In this document: positions 15,987 to 26,058 of the stretch, piece after piece
Numbering within the stretch: position 1 is the first letter of the stretch
How the letters are laid out: every line of letters starts with the position of its first letter
Source of the DNA: Thermatribacter sp048814795
Lineage (GTDB): Bacteria; Atribacterota; Atribacteria; Atribacterales; Thermatribacteraceae
NCBI GenBank assembly: GCA_048814795.1
Contig: CP184673.1
Location: forward strand, 62,001-126,000
Direction of reading: 5' to 3'
DNA length: 64,000 nt
Notes under the pieces: model-generated
Seen by the model: only the letters and a program-made list of their open reading frames with translations
Told to the model about the DNA's origin: nothing
The model's database searches: none
Program-made: the position numbers and the translations under genes

Positions 15987-18701
15987 TCAGGATCGAACCA
16001 TGGCTTTCTTTCGCCTGAAAAACTTCTCTATTTCCACAGCAAAGAAGACAACACTTGAAAGAAGAAGGGTTAATAGCAGCTCTCCTGCATTAAGGGGAGC
16101 TGTTCTGAAAATAGGTCTCAGGAAGGGAAGGTATATGGTGGCCATCTGCAAAACAAAAGTAAGAACAAACGCTCCCAGGAGAGGCTTGTTGGAAAGCGCA
16201 CCCTGCTTAAAGAACGATTCCTTTTCTGACCTCATGGCAAGTACGTTACCCATCTGACTCAGGCAGAGCACTGTAAACACCATGGTTTGCCAGTGAGCAT
16301 GGCCCGTTTTGATGGACCAGGCCTGGGTGAAAATGGATATCAACCCCATAAGCAGACCAATCCAGATTATTTGAAAACCTAAACCGTGTGCAAAAATACT
16401 CTCTTTGGGGTGTCGGGGAGGCCTGTTCATCACGTCTTTTTCAGCAGGTTCTCCAGCCAGAGCAAGTCCGGGGAGACCATCAGTAACCAGGTTGATCCAG
16501 AGAATATGAATGGGCAATAAAGGCACCGGTAACCCCAGAAAGGGAGCCAGGAATATGGTCCATATTTCTCCGGCGTTACTGGTCATGGTGTATCTAACGA
16601 ATTTTTTGATGTTGTCAAATATTCTTCTTCCCTCTTTAACCGCATTGACGATGGTGGCAAAATTATCATCGAGAAGGATCAAATCAGAAGCTTCTTTAGC
16701 AACATCAGTACCGGTAATCCCCATAGCCACTCCAATGTCCGCCCGCTTTAGAGCTGGCGCATCATTCACTCCGTCACCAGTCATGGCTACAAATTGCCCC
16801 TTATCCTGCAAAGCCCTCACAATCTTCAGTTTCTGCTCAGGTGCTACTCTTGCATAAACTCGAATATGCTCAACCCGTTCTTCAAACTCCTCAAGGGATA
16901 ATTTTTCAAGCTCTTCCCCGGTAATCACTGTTTCTTCTGGATCCCCCTCAAGGATTCCCAATCTCTCTGCAATGGCTTTGGCAGTGAGTGGGTGGTCACC
17001 AGTTATCATCACTGGCTTGATCCCGGCTTTCTTACACAATCTTATGGCTTCCTTTACTTCCTCCCGGGGAGGATCTATCATGCCTACCAGTCCCAAAAAG
17101 GTAAGTTCAGTTTCAAAAACCTTTTCTTCCACCTGTTCGGGCATCGCGCTCCACCGCTTCATGGCAATGCCCAGAACTCTCAGCCCCCGGGAAGCCATGT
17201 CCTCTGCCGCTCTGAGGATCTCTTCTCTGTTGAGAGGCTGCAAACCCTGTGAAGTCAAAGCATCTTTGGACCTCTCAAGCAGGCCTTCAACGGCCCCTTT
17301 CGTGAAGGAAACAAAACTCACCCCAGCATCAAAGCTTATCGTGGTCTTTTCCTGCTTTTCGTCAACAGCCGAAGAAGCAATTGTCTGACCAGCCTGACTA
17401 ACTTTAACCTCATGTATGGTGGTCATGCGCTTTCGCTCTGAATCAAAAGGTATTTCCGATACCCGGGGAAAGCTTTTCTCAAAAAAAGCCTTATCGAAAC
17501 CCAGCTTTCTGGCCAGGCTGTAAAGAGCGGTTTCCGTAGGATCGCCAAGCACTTTTCCCGAGCTATCCAGCTGAGCGTCGTTGCTCAGGGCAAGAGCCAG
17601 AAGGAATTTCGAAAAAAGCCCGTTCTGGATGCCGCTATCTCTTTCCAGTTCCTCAACTTTCAAGGCCTTCCCGTCAATCCATACTTCCTCAACATGCATC
17701 CTGTTGAGAGTAAGCGTCCCGGTTTTATCCGTGCAAATGTAAGTCACAGAACCCAGGGTTTCCACCGCAGGCAATCTTCGGATGAGGGCATTGCGTTTAA
17801 CCATGTTCTTGGCAGTAAGGGCCAGAGCAATGGTCACCACTGCCGGAAGCGCCTCAGGAATCGCTGCCACAGCAAGAGAGATAGAAGTAAGAAGCATCAG
17901 GAAGGGATTTTCCCCTCTCATAATGCCAGCTACAAAGACAATGCCACAAATTCCCAAGATGGCAATAGCCAGTTTCTTTCCAAAGACAGCCAGTCTCTTT
18001 TGAAGAGGCGTCTTTCCCTCCTCTTCTTCCTGAAGCATGGTGGCAATTTTCCCCAGCTCCGTGTTCATTCCGGTGGCCACCACCACACCCTTACCCCTTC
18101 CATAGGTCACAATAGTCCCCTTGTAAGCCATGTTCTTTCTGTCTCCCAGGGGGATACTCTCCTCTGTCAGGAGTTGTTCCACTTTTTCTACCGGGACTGA
18201 TTCTCCGGTGAGAGCTGATTCATCAATTTTCAGCTGGGCGACTTCCACCAGTCGCATATCGGCAGGCACTATTTTCCCTGCTTCAAGAAGCACGACATCA
18301 CCGGGCACAACCTGCGAAGCAGGAATATTTTGAGGCATTCCATCCCGAATAACTACTGCTCCCGGTGCAGCCATCTTCTTTAGAGCCGCTATGGCTTTCT
18401 CTGCCCGGTACTCCTGAACAAAGCCTATGATGGCATTGATGATGACGATCACAATGATGGCAATGGTATCCTGAGGTTCACCAATGAGCCCTGAAACAAA
18501 AGCTGCTGCAATAAGGACCATTATCATGAAGTCTTTGAACTGGTCGAGGAACATCTCCAGAGGAGTTCGTCTCTTTCCCTCTTTTATTTCATTCGGCCCG
18601 TACTGGGCAAGCCTTTTTTGCGCCTCCTCCTGGGAAAGTCCCTCGGGACCCGTTTTAAGTTCTTCAAAGACCGTTTTTATATCTTTCTGATGCCAGTCCA
18701 T
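15987..18701 (-). CDS. P-type cation-transporting ATPase (P2, calcium type)
   Basis: 904 residues, the full length of bacterial PacL/PMR1-like pumps. It has an N-terminal cation-ATPase domain, the TGES actuator loop (165-168), PEALP in M4 (282-286), the phosphorylated Asp in DKTGTLT (D325), an MTGDGVNDAP hinge and a C-terminal cation-ATPase helix bundle. It would export Ca2+ or a related cation from the cytoplasm. PEALP rather than PEGLP leaves the ion uncertain. GGAGG lies 7 bases before the ATG. It is monocistronic. A TATAAT box (18814-18809, minus strand) lies about 110 bp upstream without a good -35. Confidence 0.92.
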   Translation of the reverse strand: MDWHQKDIKTVFEELKTGPEGLSQEEAQKRLAQYGPNEIKEGKRRTPLEMFLDQFKDFMIMVLIAAAFVSGLIGEPQDTIAIIVIVIINAIIGFVQEYRAEKAIAALKKMAAPGAVVIRDGMPQNIPASQVVPGDVVLLEAGKIVPADMRLVEVAQLKIDESALTGESVPVEKVEQLLTEESIPLGDRKNMAYKGTIVTYGRGKGVVVATGMNTELGKIATMLQEEEEGKTPLQKRLAVFGKKLAIAILGICGIVFVAGIMRGENPFLMLLTSISLAVAAIPEALPAVVTIALALTAKNMVKRNALIRRLPAVETLGSVTYICTDKTGTLTLNRMHVEEVWIDGKALKVEELERDSGIQNGLFSKFLLALALSNDAQLDSSGKVLGDPTETALYSLARKLGFDKAFFEKSFPRVSEIPFDSERKRMTTIHEVKVSQAGQTIASSAVDEKQEKTTISFDAGVSFVSFTKGAVEGLLERSKDALTSQGLQPLNREEILRAAEDMASRGLRVLGIAMKRWSAMPEQVEEKVFETELTFLGLVGMIDPPREEVKEAIRLCKKAGIKPVMITGDHPLTAKAIAERLGILEGDPEETVITGEELEKLSLEEFEERVEHIRVYARVAPEQKLKIVRALQDKGQFVAMTGDGVNDAPALKRADIGVAMGITGTDVAKEASDLILLDDNFATIVNAVKEGRRIFDNIKKFVRYTMTSNAGEIWTIFLAPFLGLPVPLLPIHILWINLVTDGLPGLALAGEPAEKDVMNRPPRHPKESIFAHGLGFQIIWIGLLMGLISIFTQAWSIKTGHAHWQTMVFTVLCLSQMGNVLAMRSEKESFFKQGALSNKPLLGAFVLTFVLQMATIYLPFLRPIFRTAPLNAGELLLTLLLSSVVFFAVEIEKFFRRKKAMVRS

Positions 18702-19345
18702 GAAACAACCTCCTCGAGAAAAACCACACTACCAAAACGCGAGAGTTTGAACCCCGTCCTCCGTCATATCTCGCAAAACACTATTTTCGCGAAACCTTTT
18801 CCCAGGCAATTATAACCGATTCGTCAAGAATACTTCCTGATCAATGTTTAAAATTTGCGCAAACAAAAATTCCTGAAAAAATCCCTCTTCTTACGACGAC
18901 CCTAAATGACACTAAATAAATTTGCAATCAACAATGGGCCAAATTATCAAAAAGGAGGAGAAAATCACTTAACCCAAAAACTTTCTTCTGTTGCTCATCC
19001 CTGTGGTAGTTCTGAGCATTTCATCCTCCGCAAGATACAGTACTTCACACTGCTTTCACTAATTTCGATTACACAAATGGCCTCTGGAAGCTAAATATCG
19101 AATTTCTATCCATACCTGTTTTCCCATACAGTAACAGCCATTCACTGCCACGAATACATCGACGAAGGCAATATGGGAATCTGAAGGAAGAGACGCAACA
19201 TGCATATCTCTTCACCCCACCACGGGGGCTACCATCAACTATTGCGTGAAATACCTTAAAGGAAAGCACCAGCTATAAAGCTTTGACTGACTTAACCGAA
19301 ATACCCGCAACCAGAAAGCCTGCTTCAATCAAAAAACCCGGGAAC
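18702..19345. other. intergenic stretch, nothing recognised
   Basis: Holds the upstream region of the P-type ATPase gene and the 3' side of the MFS gene. Short open frames on both strands look non-coding. No tRNA, repeat or clear hairpin was seen. Confidence 0.4.
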
Positions 19346-20749
19346 TCAAGCTTTCTTACCATGCAGGTTGCCCCGGGCAAGCGAGGCAAAAATGCCCAGA
19401 ATACAGAGAAAACCAAAAACCAGGAAGGCAGTCCTGACACTTCTCAGAAAGAGGGGGTAATGCTCGGATGTAATTTGTACTCTTCCCATATAGAGAGCAA
19501 AAATAAGCATGGCAATTCCCATGCTGAGCATCTGCCCCACAAGCCGCATGGTAGCCAGAGTGGCTGACGCCACTCCGTAAAATTTCTTTTCAACAGAACT
19601 CATGATGGCATTGGTATTGGGAGAGGAAAAAAGGGCAAATCCAAAACCGAGAAGTATCAGGCTGGTCACAATAAAGATGAGGTTTGTTTCTGCACTCAAA
19701 AAAGTAAAAAGAAAAAGCCCCAGAGCAGTAAAAGCCATGCCTGTTGAGGCCACCACTCTTGGCTCAACCCGATCAGAGAGCCTTCCTGCAAACGGCGAAA
19801 ACACAACCATTACCACAGGCTGGGACACCAGAATCAGCCCGGCATTCTGGGGGTCAAACCCCTTTATATATTGCAAATAAAGGCTCAAAAGAAAAGCCAG
19901 AGCAGCAGTAGCACTGTAATTGATTAAAGCTGCGAGATTGGAAAGAGTAAACACTATATTATTTCTGAAAAGCCTTAAGTCCAGGAGGGGGTGGCTCACT
20001 TTCATTTCCCACACCACAAACACCAGAAAACCCAGCAAACCGGCCATAATGAACCAGGCACCAGAAACTTGAGGAAGAAGTGAAAAACCGTACATTATGG
20101 CCACCAGAAAAAAAGCGTAGATTGCCGAACCCACAAAATCAAATCTCTCGCCTCGTGCCTCAGCCCATTCACCCTTGAGTTTTAACAAAATCAAAGCGAT
20201 TATTACCAGACCCAGGGGAACATTAACCCAAAAAACACCCCTCCAGCCAAAGTGTCGGGTCAGAACCCCTCCCAGAAAGGGTCCCAAAGAAAGACCCGAA
20301 TAAGTGGAAGCAACATTTATCCCCAGAACTTTTCCCCGCTCTCCCGGTGGAAAAACCGAAGTCAGGATAGCTATTGCAGTGCTGAATATCATCGCACCAC
20401 CTATTCCCTGTAGCGCTCTGAAAACGATGAGCGAAAAAGAAGAAGTGGAAAGCGCGGCAAAAAAAGAAGCAACAGTATAGACCAGTATGCCACAGGTAAA
20501 AATCTTCTTTCTTCCACATATATCGGCTATTCTACCCGACGGAACCATAAATACTGCCGAAGCCAGCAGGAACACAGTGGGAATCCAGCCCAGAAGGACT
20601 GCATCCATAGCGAATTCTTTTCCAATAGCAGGAAGTGCGACGTTGATTGAGGAACTCATAAAAGGAGTAAGAAAAGAGGCCATGGTTGCAACCAGTAAAG
20701 TAATTCTTCTGTATGAAACTGTGTCCGTAATCCCAGCGTTTATGTCCAT
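19346..20749 (-). CDS. MFS drug/proton antiporter, DHA2 (EmrB/QacA) family
   Basis: 467 residues, about 14 membrane segments as in DHA2 exporters. It begins with the helix SYRRITLLVATMASFLTPFM, then the motif A region GRIADICGRKKIF between helices 2 and 3, and GIGGAMIFSTAIAILTSVFP for motif C-like helix 5. It would expel hydrophobic compounds using the proton gradient. It stands alone with no regulator gene beside it, and the substrate cannot be inferred. Confidence 0.9.
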   Translation of the reverse strand: MDINAGITDTVSYRRITLLVATMASFLTPFMSSSINVALPAIGKEFAMDAVLLGWIPTVFLLASAVFMVPSGRIADICGRKKIFTCGILVYTVASFFAALSTSSFSLIVFRALQGIGGAMIFSTAIAILTSVFPPGERGKVLGINVASTYSGLSLGPFLGGVLTRHFGWRGVFWVNVPLGLVIIALILLKLKGEWAEARGERFDFVGSAIYAFFLVAIMYGFSLLPQVSGAWFIMAGLLGFLVFVVWEMKVSHPLLDLRLFRNNIVFTLSNLAALINYSATAALAFLLSLYLQYIKGFDPQNAGLILVSQPVVMVVFSPFAGRLSDRVEPRVVASTGMAFTALGLFLFTFLSAETNLIFIVTSLILLGFGFALFSSPNTNAIMSSVEKKFYGVASATLATMRLVGQMLSMGIAMLIFALYMGRVQITSEHYPLFLRSVRTAFLVFGFLCILGIFASLARGNLHGKKA

Positions 20750-21134
20750 AGCACCTGTCTATCAATAACTGACTGTCAAACTCAAAAGAGTTGCTCGCAA
20801 CTCGACTCTTCTGGAATACACAACATTCTCGAGCCCAATTCAGGCGTGTCGAAACAAAGCCTTTTTATCGCTGTTTATCTTATCCAACCCCGTCATCCAA
20901 ACCTGGTAGCTTTTCGTATCTCTCGCCTCTGCCACAGCAAGTCCTGCCATTTTGAGAATCGATAACCTTAACATCAGGCGCAACGTAAACCCCTGGAAAG
21001 CACTTTGCTTAGCCGCCCACCACCACAGTACTTACATTTTCTTTCTGTTTCGCCTCTCCCAACACCTTCGAGAAACTCAGTTATTTTCCACAGTCTTCAC
21101 ACCTGTACTCATAGACAGGTGTGCGTCTACCATC
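20750..21134. other. intergenic stretch with one hairpin
   Basis: No gene seen. CACACCTGT (21098-21106) and ACAGGTGTG (21115-21123) form a 9-bp perfect stem. It starts 12 bp past the stop of the minus-strand radical SAM gene and may end that transcript, although no T run follows. Confidence 0.4.
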
Positions 21135-21938
21135 TCACCAAACACCTCTTTTTTGAGAATAAATTTTACCTCTTCTTTTAAGAGTATCTTCACCACCAAT
21201 TGGTCGGACTGTTTTTTCCTTATTGACATCATAGACAGAAATGGTATTCATTCCTTCAAAATAACCTTTTATCCGGTAAATTTCTTCTTTTGACAAGGGA
21301 CTTACCCCACAGGGCCGCAAGGGTGTGTTAACCTGGACTTCGTCAGGGTCAATTTCTCTTGCAAGCTCAGCCAATTCCTTAGCATTATTTTTATTCTCTT
21401 CCACAAACATTATCTGCAAAGCGAGTTTTCCTTGATACACAGACCTGAATTTCTTTATACCATTAAAAATGGTCTCAAATCCTATCTGCTTCACCGGTCT
21501 GTTTATTACTTCCAGGGATTCTTGAGAAAAGGCGTCCAATTTAGCCATCACAAAGTCAGCCTGGAGCAGATCCTTCACAACATCTTCCCTGTCTATCAAG
21601 GAGGAGTTGGTGATAACCGCAACTTTTTCTTTTCGCAGTTTCTTTACCAAACTTATCATTTCTCCCAAATTCTTTGCTAAGGTAGGCTCACCCCTACCAG
21701 AAAAGGTTATGTAATCAATTTCTATTTCGGGTAAGGAAGAAATTTCTTCCAAAAGACTTTCAACCGGGACATAAACTTCCCTTTCCAAGCTGAAAGAACC
21801 AGTCTCCCCCAGCTGGCAATAAATACAATCAAATGTGCAAACCTTATCTTGCAAAGAGAGAGGATCTATACCCAAGGAACTCCCTAATCTCCAGGAAGGA
21901 ACCGGACCGTAAACATACTTCAAATTTTTTTTCCGCAT
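21135..21938 (-). CDS. radical SAM protein (COG0731 type)
   Basis: 267 residues. The start YVYGPVPSWRLGSSLGIDP is typical of COG0731 Fe-S oxidoreductases. The cluster motif is CTFDCIYC (CX3CX2C, about 33-40), followed by ITFSGRGEPTLA, the SAM-binding strand. Enzymes of this group are widespread in anaerobes but their reactions are mostly unknown; TYW1 and MoaA are relatives. The start codon lies inside the end of the methyltransferase gene (19-bp overlap), so the two are translationally coupled and probably act together. Confidence 0.85.
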   Translation of the reverse strand: MRKKNLKYVYGPVPSWRLGSSLGIDPLSLQDKVCTFDCIYCQLGETGSFSLEREVYVPVESLLEEISSLPEIEIDYITFSGRGEPTLAKNLGEMISLVKKLRKEKVAVITNSSLIDREDVVKDLLQADFVMAKLDAFSQESLEVINRPVKQIGFETIFNGIKKFRSVYQGKLALQIMFVEENKNNAKELAELAREIDPDEVQVNTPLRPCGVSPLSKEEIYRIKGYFEGMNTISVYDVNKEKTVRPIGGEDTLKRRGKIYSQKRGVW

Positions 21939-22546
21939 ATCACCACGAAACCTCCTTCTCCATATCCCTTTTTCGGTTTTTCTACTTCTTTTAGCTTCTC
22001 CAAAGGTTGAAAAATAGTCTGATAGGCGATGATTTCACCAAAGTTGTGTTTCTCTAATAACTCTATAACTTCACTTGCCGAGTAAAAAGTTGCTTTCTCA
22101 TAAAGCTTATGTCCCTGCTGCTTTTTTTGTAGATAAGACCTGCCCAAATGGCTGTTTTTATCTACAATACCAATAATTATCTTTCCACCATCTTTAAGCA
22201 CTCTCCTGGACTCCGATATCACCGGATCAGGATCGTCCACAAAACACAGAGTGACCACTATCAGGATGAAATCAAATTCTTTTTCCCCAAAGGGTAGCTG
22301 TTCACCTCGCCCAAGAAACGCTTTTATACCGCGTTTACTGGCAATCTCGAGCATCTTTTCCGATGGGTCGATGCCAATTGAGACCCCCAGAGGAACTGCA
22401 AATCTCCCTGTACCAACACCAATCTCAAGTCCCTTACCCTTCTCAGGAACCACCTGTTTCAATGCTTCCACTTCGGATAAGTAAGCAAATTTATTCTTTT
22501 CGTACCATTCATCGTACTCTTCCGAGTAAAGATCAAATATGTTCAT
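21920..22546 (-). CDS. class I SAM-dependent methyltransferase
   Basis: 208 residues, a Methyltransf_11 Rossmann fold. Motif I is GLEIGVGTGRF (about 40-50), with an acidic loop at GIDPSEKML, motif II around FDFILIVVTLCFVDDP and LKDGGKIIIGI after it. The acceptor is unknown. It is first of two genes with the radical SAM protein. It may methylate a small molecule or a modified residue produced by its partner. Confidence 0.85.
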   Translation of the reverse strand: MNIFDLYSEEYDEWYEKNKFAYLSEVEALKQVVPEKGKGLEIGVGTGRFAVPLGVSIGIDPSEKMLEIASKRGIKAFLGRGEQLPFGEKEFDFILIVVTLCFVDDPDPVISESRRVLKDGGKIIIGIVDKNSHLGRSYLQKKQQGHKLYEKATFYSASEVIELLEKHNFGEIIAYQTIFQPLEKLKEVEKPKKGYGEGGFVVICGKKI

Positions 22547-22698
22547 TGACTACGTTCTGAACCTCCCAATCCACGGATCGAGCATCTCTCAGATATACTC
22601 GCCTCAACTGCTAAGCTCCCAACTGTAACTAACCCCAGCCTAACATCCAGCATCAAAAGGGTGCTTGTTTCATTATACAAAATTTTTCCAAATACCCC

Positions 22699-22727
22699 TT
22701 GACAGAATAATTAAGGGGTGGTATAGT
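22699..22727 (+). promoter_or_regulatory. strong sigma-70 type promoter with no protein gene downstream
   Basis: TTGACA (22699-22704), exactly 17 bp, TATAGT (22722-22727). The only thing it can transcribe on this strand is the structured segment at 22734-22925, because the next protein genes are on the opposite strand. Confidence 0.7.
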
Positions 22728-22733
22728 TATGAT

Positions 22734-22925
22734 TGCCACGGGTTCTGAGGAATCAGAAAACCTGAGGTTCAGGAAAAAGAGCTTGTTTTCCGCAAGGAAA
22801 AAAGCTCCAAGCTTTCCGAGAAGGAAAGTGGAAGCCTGAACCTGAAGCGTCGAGGGTGTTTGGTTGAGAGCTGGATTCCTCGACGAGAAAAGGTTGGAAG
22901 GTTCGTTGGAGCCCGTGGTTTTTTT
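22734..22925 (+). ncRNA. candidate structured non-coding RNA, unassigned
   Basis: About 190 bases between a consensus promoter and seven T. The ends pair: 22736-22748 (CCACGGGTTCTGA) with 22906-22918 (TTGGAGCCCGTGG), 13 bp including G-U pairs. Inside are a 9-bp helix AGGTTCAGG/CCTGAACCT, a hairpin GAGCTT..TTTTCC-GCAA-GGAAAA..AAGCTC, a hairpin CTTTCC-GAGAA-GGAAAG and an 8-bp helix CGTCGAGG/CCTCGACG. No protein frame fits. I do not see the conserved motifs of tmRNA, SRP RNA, RNase P, T-box or the cobalamin and lysine riboswitches. A divergent 6S RNA is the main alternative, given length and closed ends. Confidence 0.6.
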
Positions 22926-23084
22926 ATCTTGCCAAAACCACCCAACCGGCAAATCCTGCGTCAGGATAAACCTTATACGATTTCCTCAGGCCATCACCTG
23001 GAGACCTGTCTACATCCTCAAAACAACAAGGTTTCACTCAAGTCCTGGAAAAACATCACACATCAAAAAAGCATAAGCCAGGAC

Positions 23085-24188
23085 CTATAGAATCTCAGCG
23101 CTACCTCGACACTCCTTCCAGGCACCCTCTGCTATCGAAGCCAAGCAACTATCAAGGACTACCTGGTTACGGAATCCATCTTGAAAGGAAGGTATTTCTA
23201 CTGTTTCTCCCCACAAAGCCCTAACGAAAGCTTCCGTCTGATGGTAATAATTATCAGAGGTACCAAAATAAGGCGGACACGGAAATGAAGCAAAATTGCT
23301 CCTGAAATGGGTATATTCACCCATTGGCGCCGGGCAGGCAAGAAGCTCCTGAGGTTTCTCAATGTCAACGACAAAACCACCCTGCTCTCCATTTACCTCC
23401 ACAGTTAAGGCATTGCCCCGGCCTGTCGCACAGCGAGACATCTCCACCGTCAGGAAAATTCCTCCTTCCATTTCACCCCACACTGCCACTGCATCATCCA
23501 CGGTAACTTCCCTCATCATCCCCGAAAGGGGGTCTTTTCTCCTGGGAACAAAAGTTTTAGCATGAGCCTGTACTCGAAGGATTTTTGCTCCGGTCAGAAA
23601 CTCGGCAAGATCAAACACATGAGCCCCCAGATCACCAAGGACACCACTTCCTGCTTCCCGAACATCAAGCCGCCAGCTGTACGGAGCCAAAGGCAAGGAA
23701 AGCCAGCTTTGAAGGTAGTAGCAGCGGACATGATAAATCCTTCCTATCCGGCCCTTCTGAAGGACGGAGCGCAGCATTTTCACCGCCGGAATAAAACGAT
23801 ATGAAAAAGCAATCATATTGACCAAGCTTCTCTCTTTTGCCAGCTGACATAGCTCTTCCGCCTGTTCAGCGTTCATGGTGAAAGGCTTCTCGCAGAGTAC
23901 ATGCCATCCCGAAAGCAGGGCTCTCTTCACCAGGGGATAGTGGATAGCGTTAGGGGTTGCCACAACCACTGCTTGCAGAGGCATTTCAAAAATCTCATCG
24001 ACGTTTGCAGTCAAACGTGCAATCCGGTACTCACGTTTTGCCTTCTCCAGTCGAGCCTCGTTGGGGTCACAGACAGCCTCCACCACAACCTGTGGAGCAA
24101 AACGCAGAAAATTAATCAAATGGCGTTCCCCAATGCCACCAAAACCAATGATCCCTACCTTTACACTTTCAGCCAGCACACTTTTCAC
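23085..24188 (-). CDS. Gfo/Idh/MocA family oxidoreductase
   Basis: 367 residues. The N-terminal NAD(P)-binding fold has VGIIGFGGIGERHL (about 11-24). VVVATPNAIHYP and CEKPFTMN carry the conserved Lys and Pro of the active site, and GDLGAHVFDLAEFL holds the catalytic His region. The C-terminal domain is the family's beta-sheet substrate domain. Members oxidise or reduce sugars, inositols and their derivatives. It is a single gene, with the candidate RNA upstream of its 3' end on the other strand. The substrate is not predictable. Confidence 0.88.
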   Translation of the reverse strand: MKSVLAESVKVGIIGFGGIGERHLINFLRFAPQVVVEAVCDPNEARLEKAKREYRIARLTANVDEIFEMPLQAVVVATPNAIHYPLVKRALLSGWHVLCEKPFTMNAEQAEELCQLAKERSLVNMIAFSYRFIPAVKMLRSVLQKGRIGRIYHVRCYYLQSWLSLPLAPYSWRLDVREAGSGVLGDLGAHVFDLAEFLTGAKILRVQAHAKTFVPRRKDPLSGMMREVTVDDAVAVWGEMEGGIFLTVEMSRCATGRGNALTVEVNGEQGGFVVDIEKPQELLACPAPMGEYTHFRSNFASFPCPPYFGTSDNYYHQTEAFVRALWGETVEIPSFQDGFRNQVVLDSCLASIAEGAWKECRGSAEIL

Positions 24189-24308
24189 CCTTCCTGTAGA
24201 GTTTTTTCTATCATAAGCCTATGTAGTAGAAAAAGAAAATACCAAACTTATTAACCCTCGTTATATTCAACCGCGGAACAATTGACTCCGGTTCTTTCTC
24301 TCGCTTGA

Positions 24309-25706
24309 TCAAGAAAACGCATGTAGACATTTGAGATTTTGCTTCAGTTTTTTCACCGTGAATCTGCCCCACGTGAAGGTGATACAAGCAGAAGTAGCGT
24401 TTCCCACGACTATTCCTGCCCACACTCCCACAAGCCCCATTTCCATAGCAAACACAAAGAACCAGGAAAATATCACCTGCATCACTATAGTCCTTACGAC
24501 TGTAACTATCAGACTCTTCTCACCCTGACCAATCCCCTGGAACATCGAAGAGGTAAACATTCCAAAGGGAACTCCGGCCAGAAAGAGGCTAAGGACGCGT
24601 AACGCTTCTATCAGATCCCTGTATATACCAGAACCCGCTTCTGAATAGGTAAAAGCCCTCGCAATGAAAGGCGCCAAGGCTAAAATAACCACTGTTACGA
24701 TAACACCTATGAGTAAGCCCAGTTTTACAGCGTAAAGATATGCTGTTTCCAGCTTCTCCCCATTCCTCTCTCCAAAAGCCGCACCGGTAACCGAAGTGAC
24801 GGCCATCGCCATACCAATAAGAGGAACTGTACCAAAGTTGATAACCCTCCAGGCACTGGTAAAGACTGCTACCCCATAGTCTCCACCCGCCTTTACTGCA
24901 AACACGTTAAGCACGTAGATTGCTACCGACATGCTAATTTGAGCAAGCGAAGCAGGAATTCCTATCCTCAAAATCTGCTTTAAAATCTTCGAATCCCACT
25001 TAAAATGAAAGGTTACATAGGTATCCTTTTTGAAATAGAGCCAGTAAGCTATGAGAAAAGTGGAAATTGCTATGGATAAAACCGTTGCATAAGCAGCACC
25101 TTTAACACCCAACCCGAAAGTATAGATGAAGAGCGGATCCAGAGCTATATTCAAAAGCGAACCTGCAGCTATGGCAAGCATGGCTCTTTTTGCGTCGCCT
25201 TCACCCCTCAAAACACCATTGACTGCGTTATTGAACATCAAGAGAGTAACAGCATAAACCAATACAGTGGCGTAATCCATGCTAAAATCAAGCGTTTCAC
25301 CACTCGCACCTGCAAATTTGAGAATGGGACCCACGCTTGGAAGAAGCAAAACGGTAGCAACCAGCCCAATGCTCACGGACAAAATCATAGCAAGAGAAGC
25401 AGCGCTGTCGGCACCTTTTTTGTCTTTCTCGCCTATTTTTTGAGCCACTACAGAACTTGCGCCAACTCCAACACCGGCAGCAAGGGAAATGATGACCATG
25501 AAGAGAGGGAAAAACAAGCCTATGGCAGCCAAAGCCTTGGGACCAAGACCTGCCACCCAGATACCATCTGCCAGGTTGTAAATGGTCTGGACCAGCATTG
25601 CAAGCATCATGGGAAGAGAAAGTTTTATAATGGCCTTTTTGGGATCTCCTCTGAGAAGCTTTGTTCCTCTGGTTTCTCGTTCCAACTCCAAACCACTCCC
25701 TTCCAA
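24309..25706 (-). CDS. MATE family efflux transporter
   Basis: 465 residues, 12 membrane segments in two related halves. Family stretches are LSLPMMLAMLVQTIYNLADG near the start, AINPLF-type LLNIALDPLFIYTFGLGVKG and GAAYATVLS. It would export cationic or hydrophobic compounds in exchange for Na+ or H+. It is monocistronic and is the last chromosomal gene before the island end at 25911. Confidence 0.9.
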   Translation of the reverse strand: MEGSGLELERETRGTKLLRGDPKKAIIKLSLPMMLAMLVQTIYNLADGIWVAGLGPKALAAIGLFFPLFMVIISLAAGVGVGASSVVAQKIGEKDKKGADSAASLAMILSVSIGLVATVLLLPSVGPILKFAGASGETLDFSMDYATVLVYAVTLLMFNNAVNGVLRGEGDAKRAMLAIAAGSLLNIALDPLFIYTFGLGVKGAAYATVLSIAISTFLIAYWLYFKKDTYVTFHFKWDSKILKQILRIGIPASLAQISMSVAIYVLNVFAVKAGGDYGVAVFTSAWRVINFGTVPLIGMAMAVTSVTGAAFGERNGEKLETAYLYAVKLGLLIGVIVTVVILALAPFIARAFTYSEAGSGIYRDLIEALRVLSLFLAGVPFGMFTSSMFQGIGQGEKSLIVTVVRTIVMQVIFSWFFVFAMEMGLVGVWAGIVVGNATSACITFTWGRFTVKKLKQNLKCLHAFS

Positions 25707-25910
25707 CTACAAACCACTCCCGTCAGAATATTAGCGCTTTGTAAAGTCGACCTTATTGTCCTCCTTTCCCGAAAGAGCACAAAAACAAAAAAGCTTACAA
25801 AAGTATATCTAAAAATCAAAGGCACTACAAAGCTTCGTTCTGGAATATTTTCCTAAAAAGCTGGCTTTTTGCAAACTAATGAGGAGGAATAGTAAAGGAG
25901 AGTTTAAAAT

Positions 25911-25964
25911 AAAAACTGGCAGGCCCGGCAGGATTCGAACCTGCAACCCTCGGATTTAGAGTCC
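25911..25964 (-). other. attL-like copy of the tRNA-Trp 3' part
   Basis: 39 bp (25911-25949) are identical to 40720-40758 at the 3' end of the intact tRNA-Trp gene. Similarity with a few changes extends to about 25964, then stops inside the anticodon stem. The 5' half of a tRNA is absent, so it is not a gene. This is what remains of the original tRNA end after integration of the 25.9-40.7 kb island. Confidence 0.85.
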
Positions 25965-26058
25965 CGGGCTGGAGTTTCTTCCTGTTACTTCGAGTGTCTG
26001 AAAGGTGCTTAAAATCTGGACTTTTTACTTTGACGTAATTTTACCTTTCTTCTGTTTC

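Noticed and set aside
22734..22925. Riboswitch controlling a downstream gene
   Set aside because: The next plus-strand protein gene is kilobases away, the neighbouring genes are on the other strand, and no known aptamer core was seen.
25911..25964. tRNA with anticodon-like CTA (amber suppressor)
   Set aside because: Only the 3' part of a tRNA is present; the stem pairing breaks and the 5' half is missing. It is an attachment-site scar.
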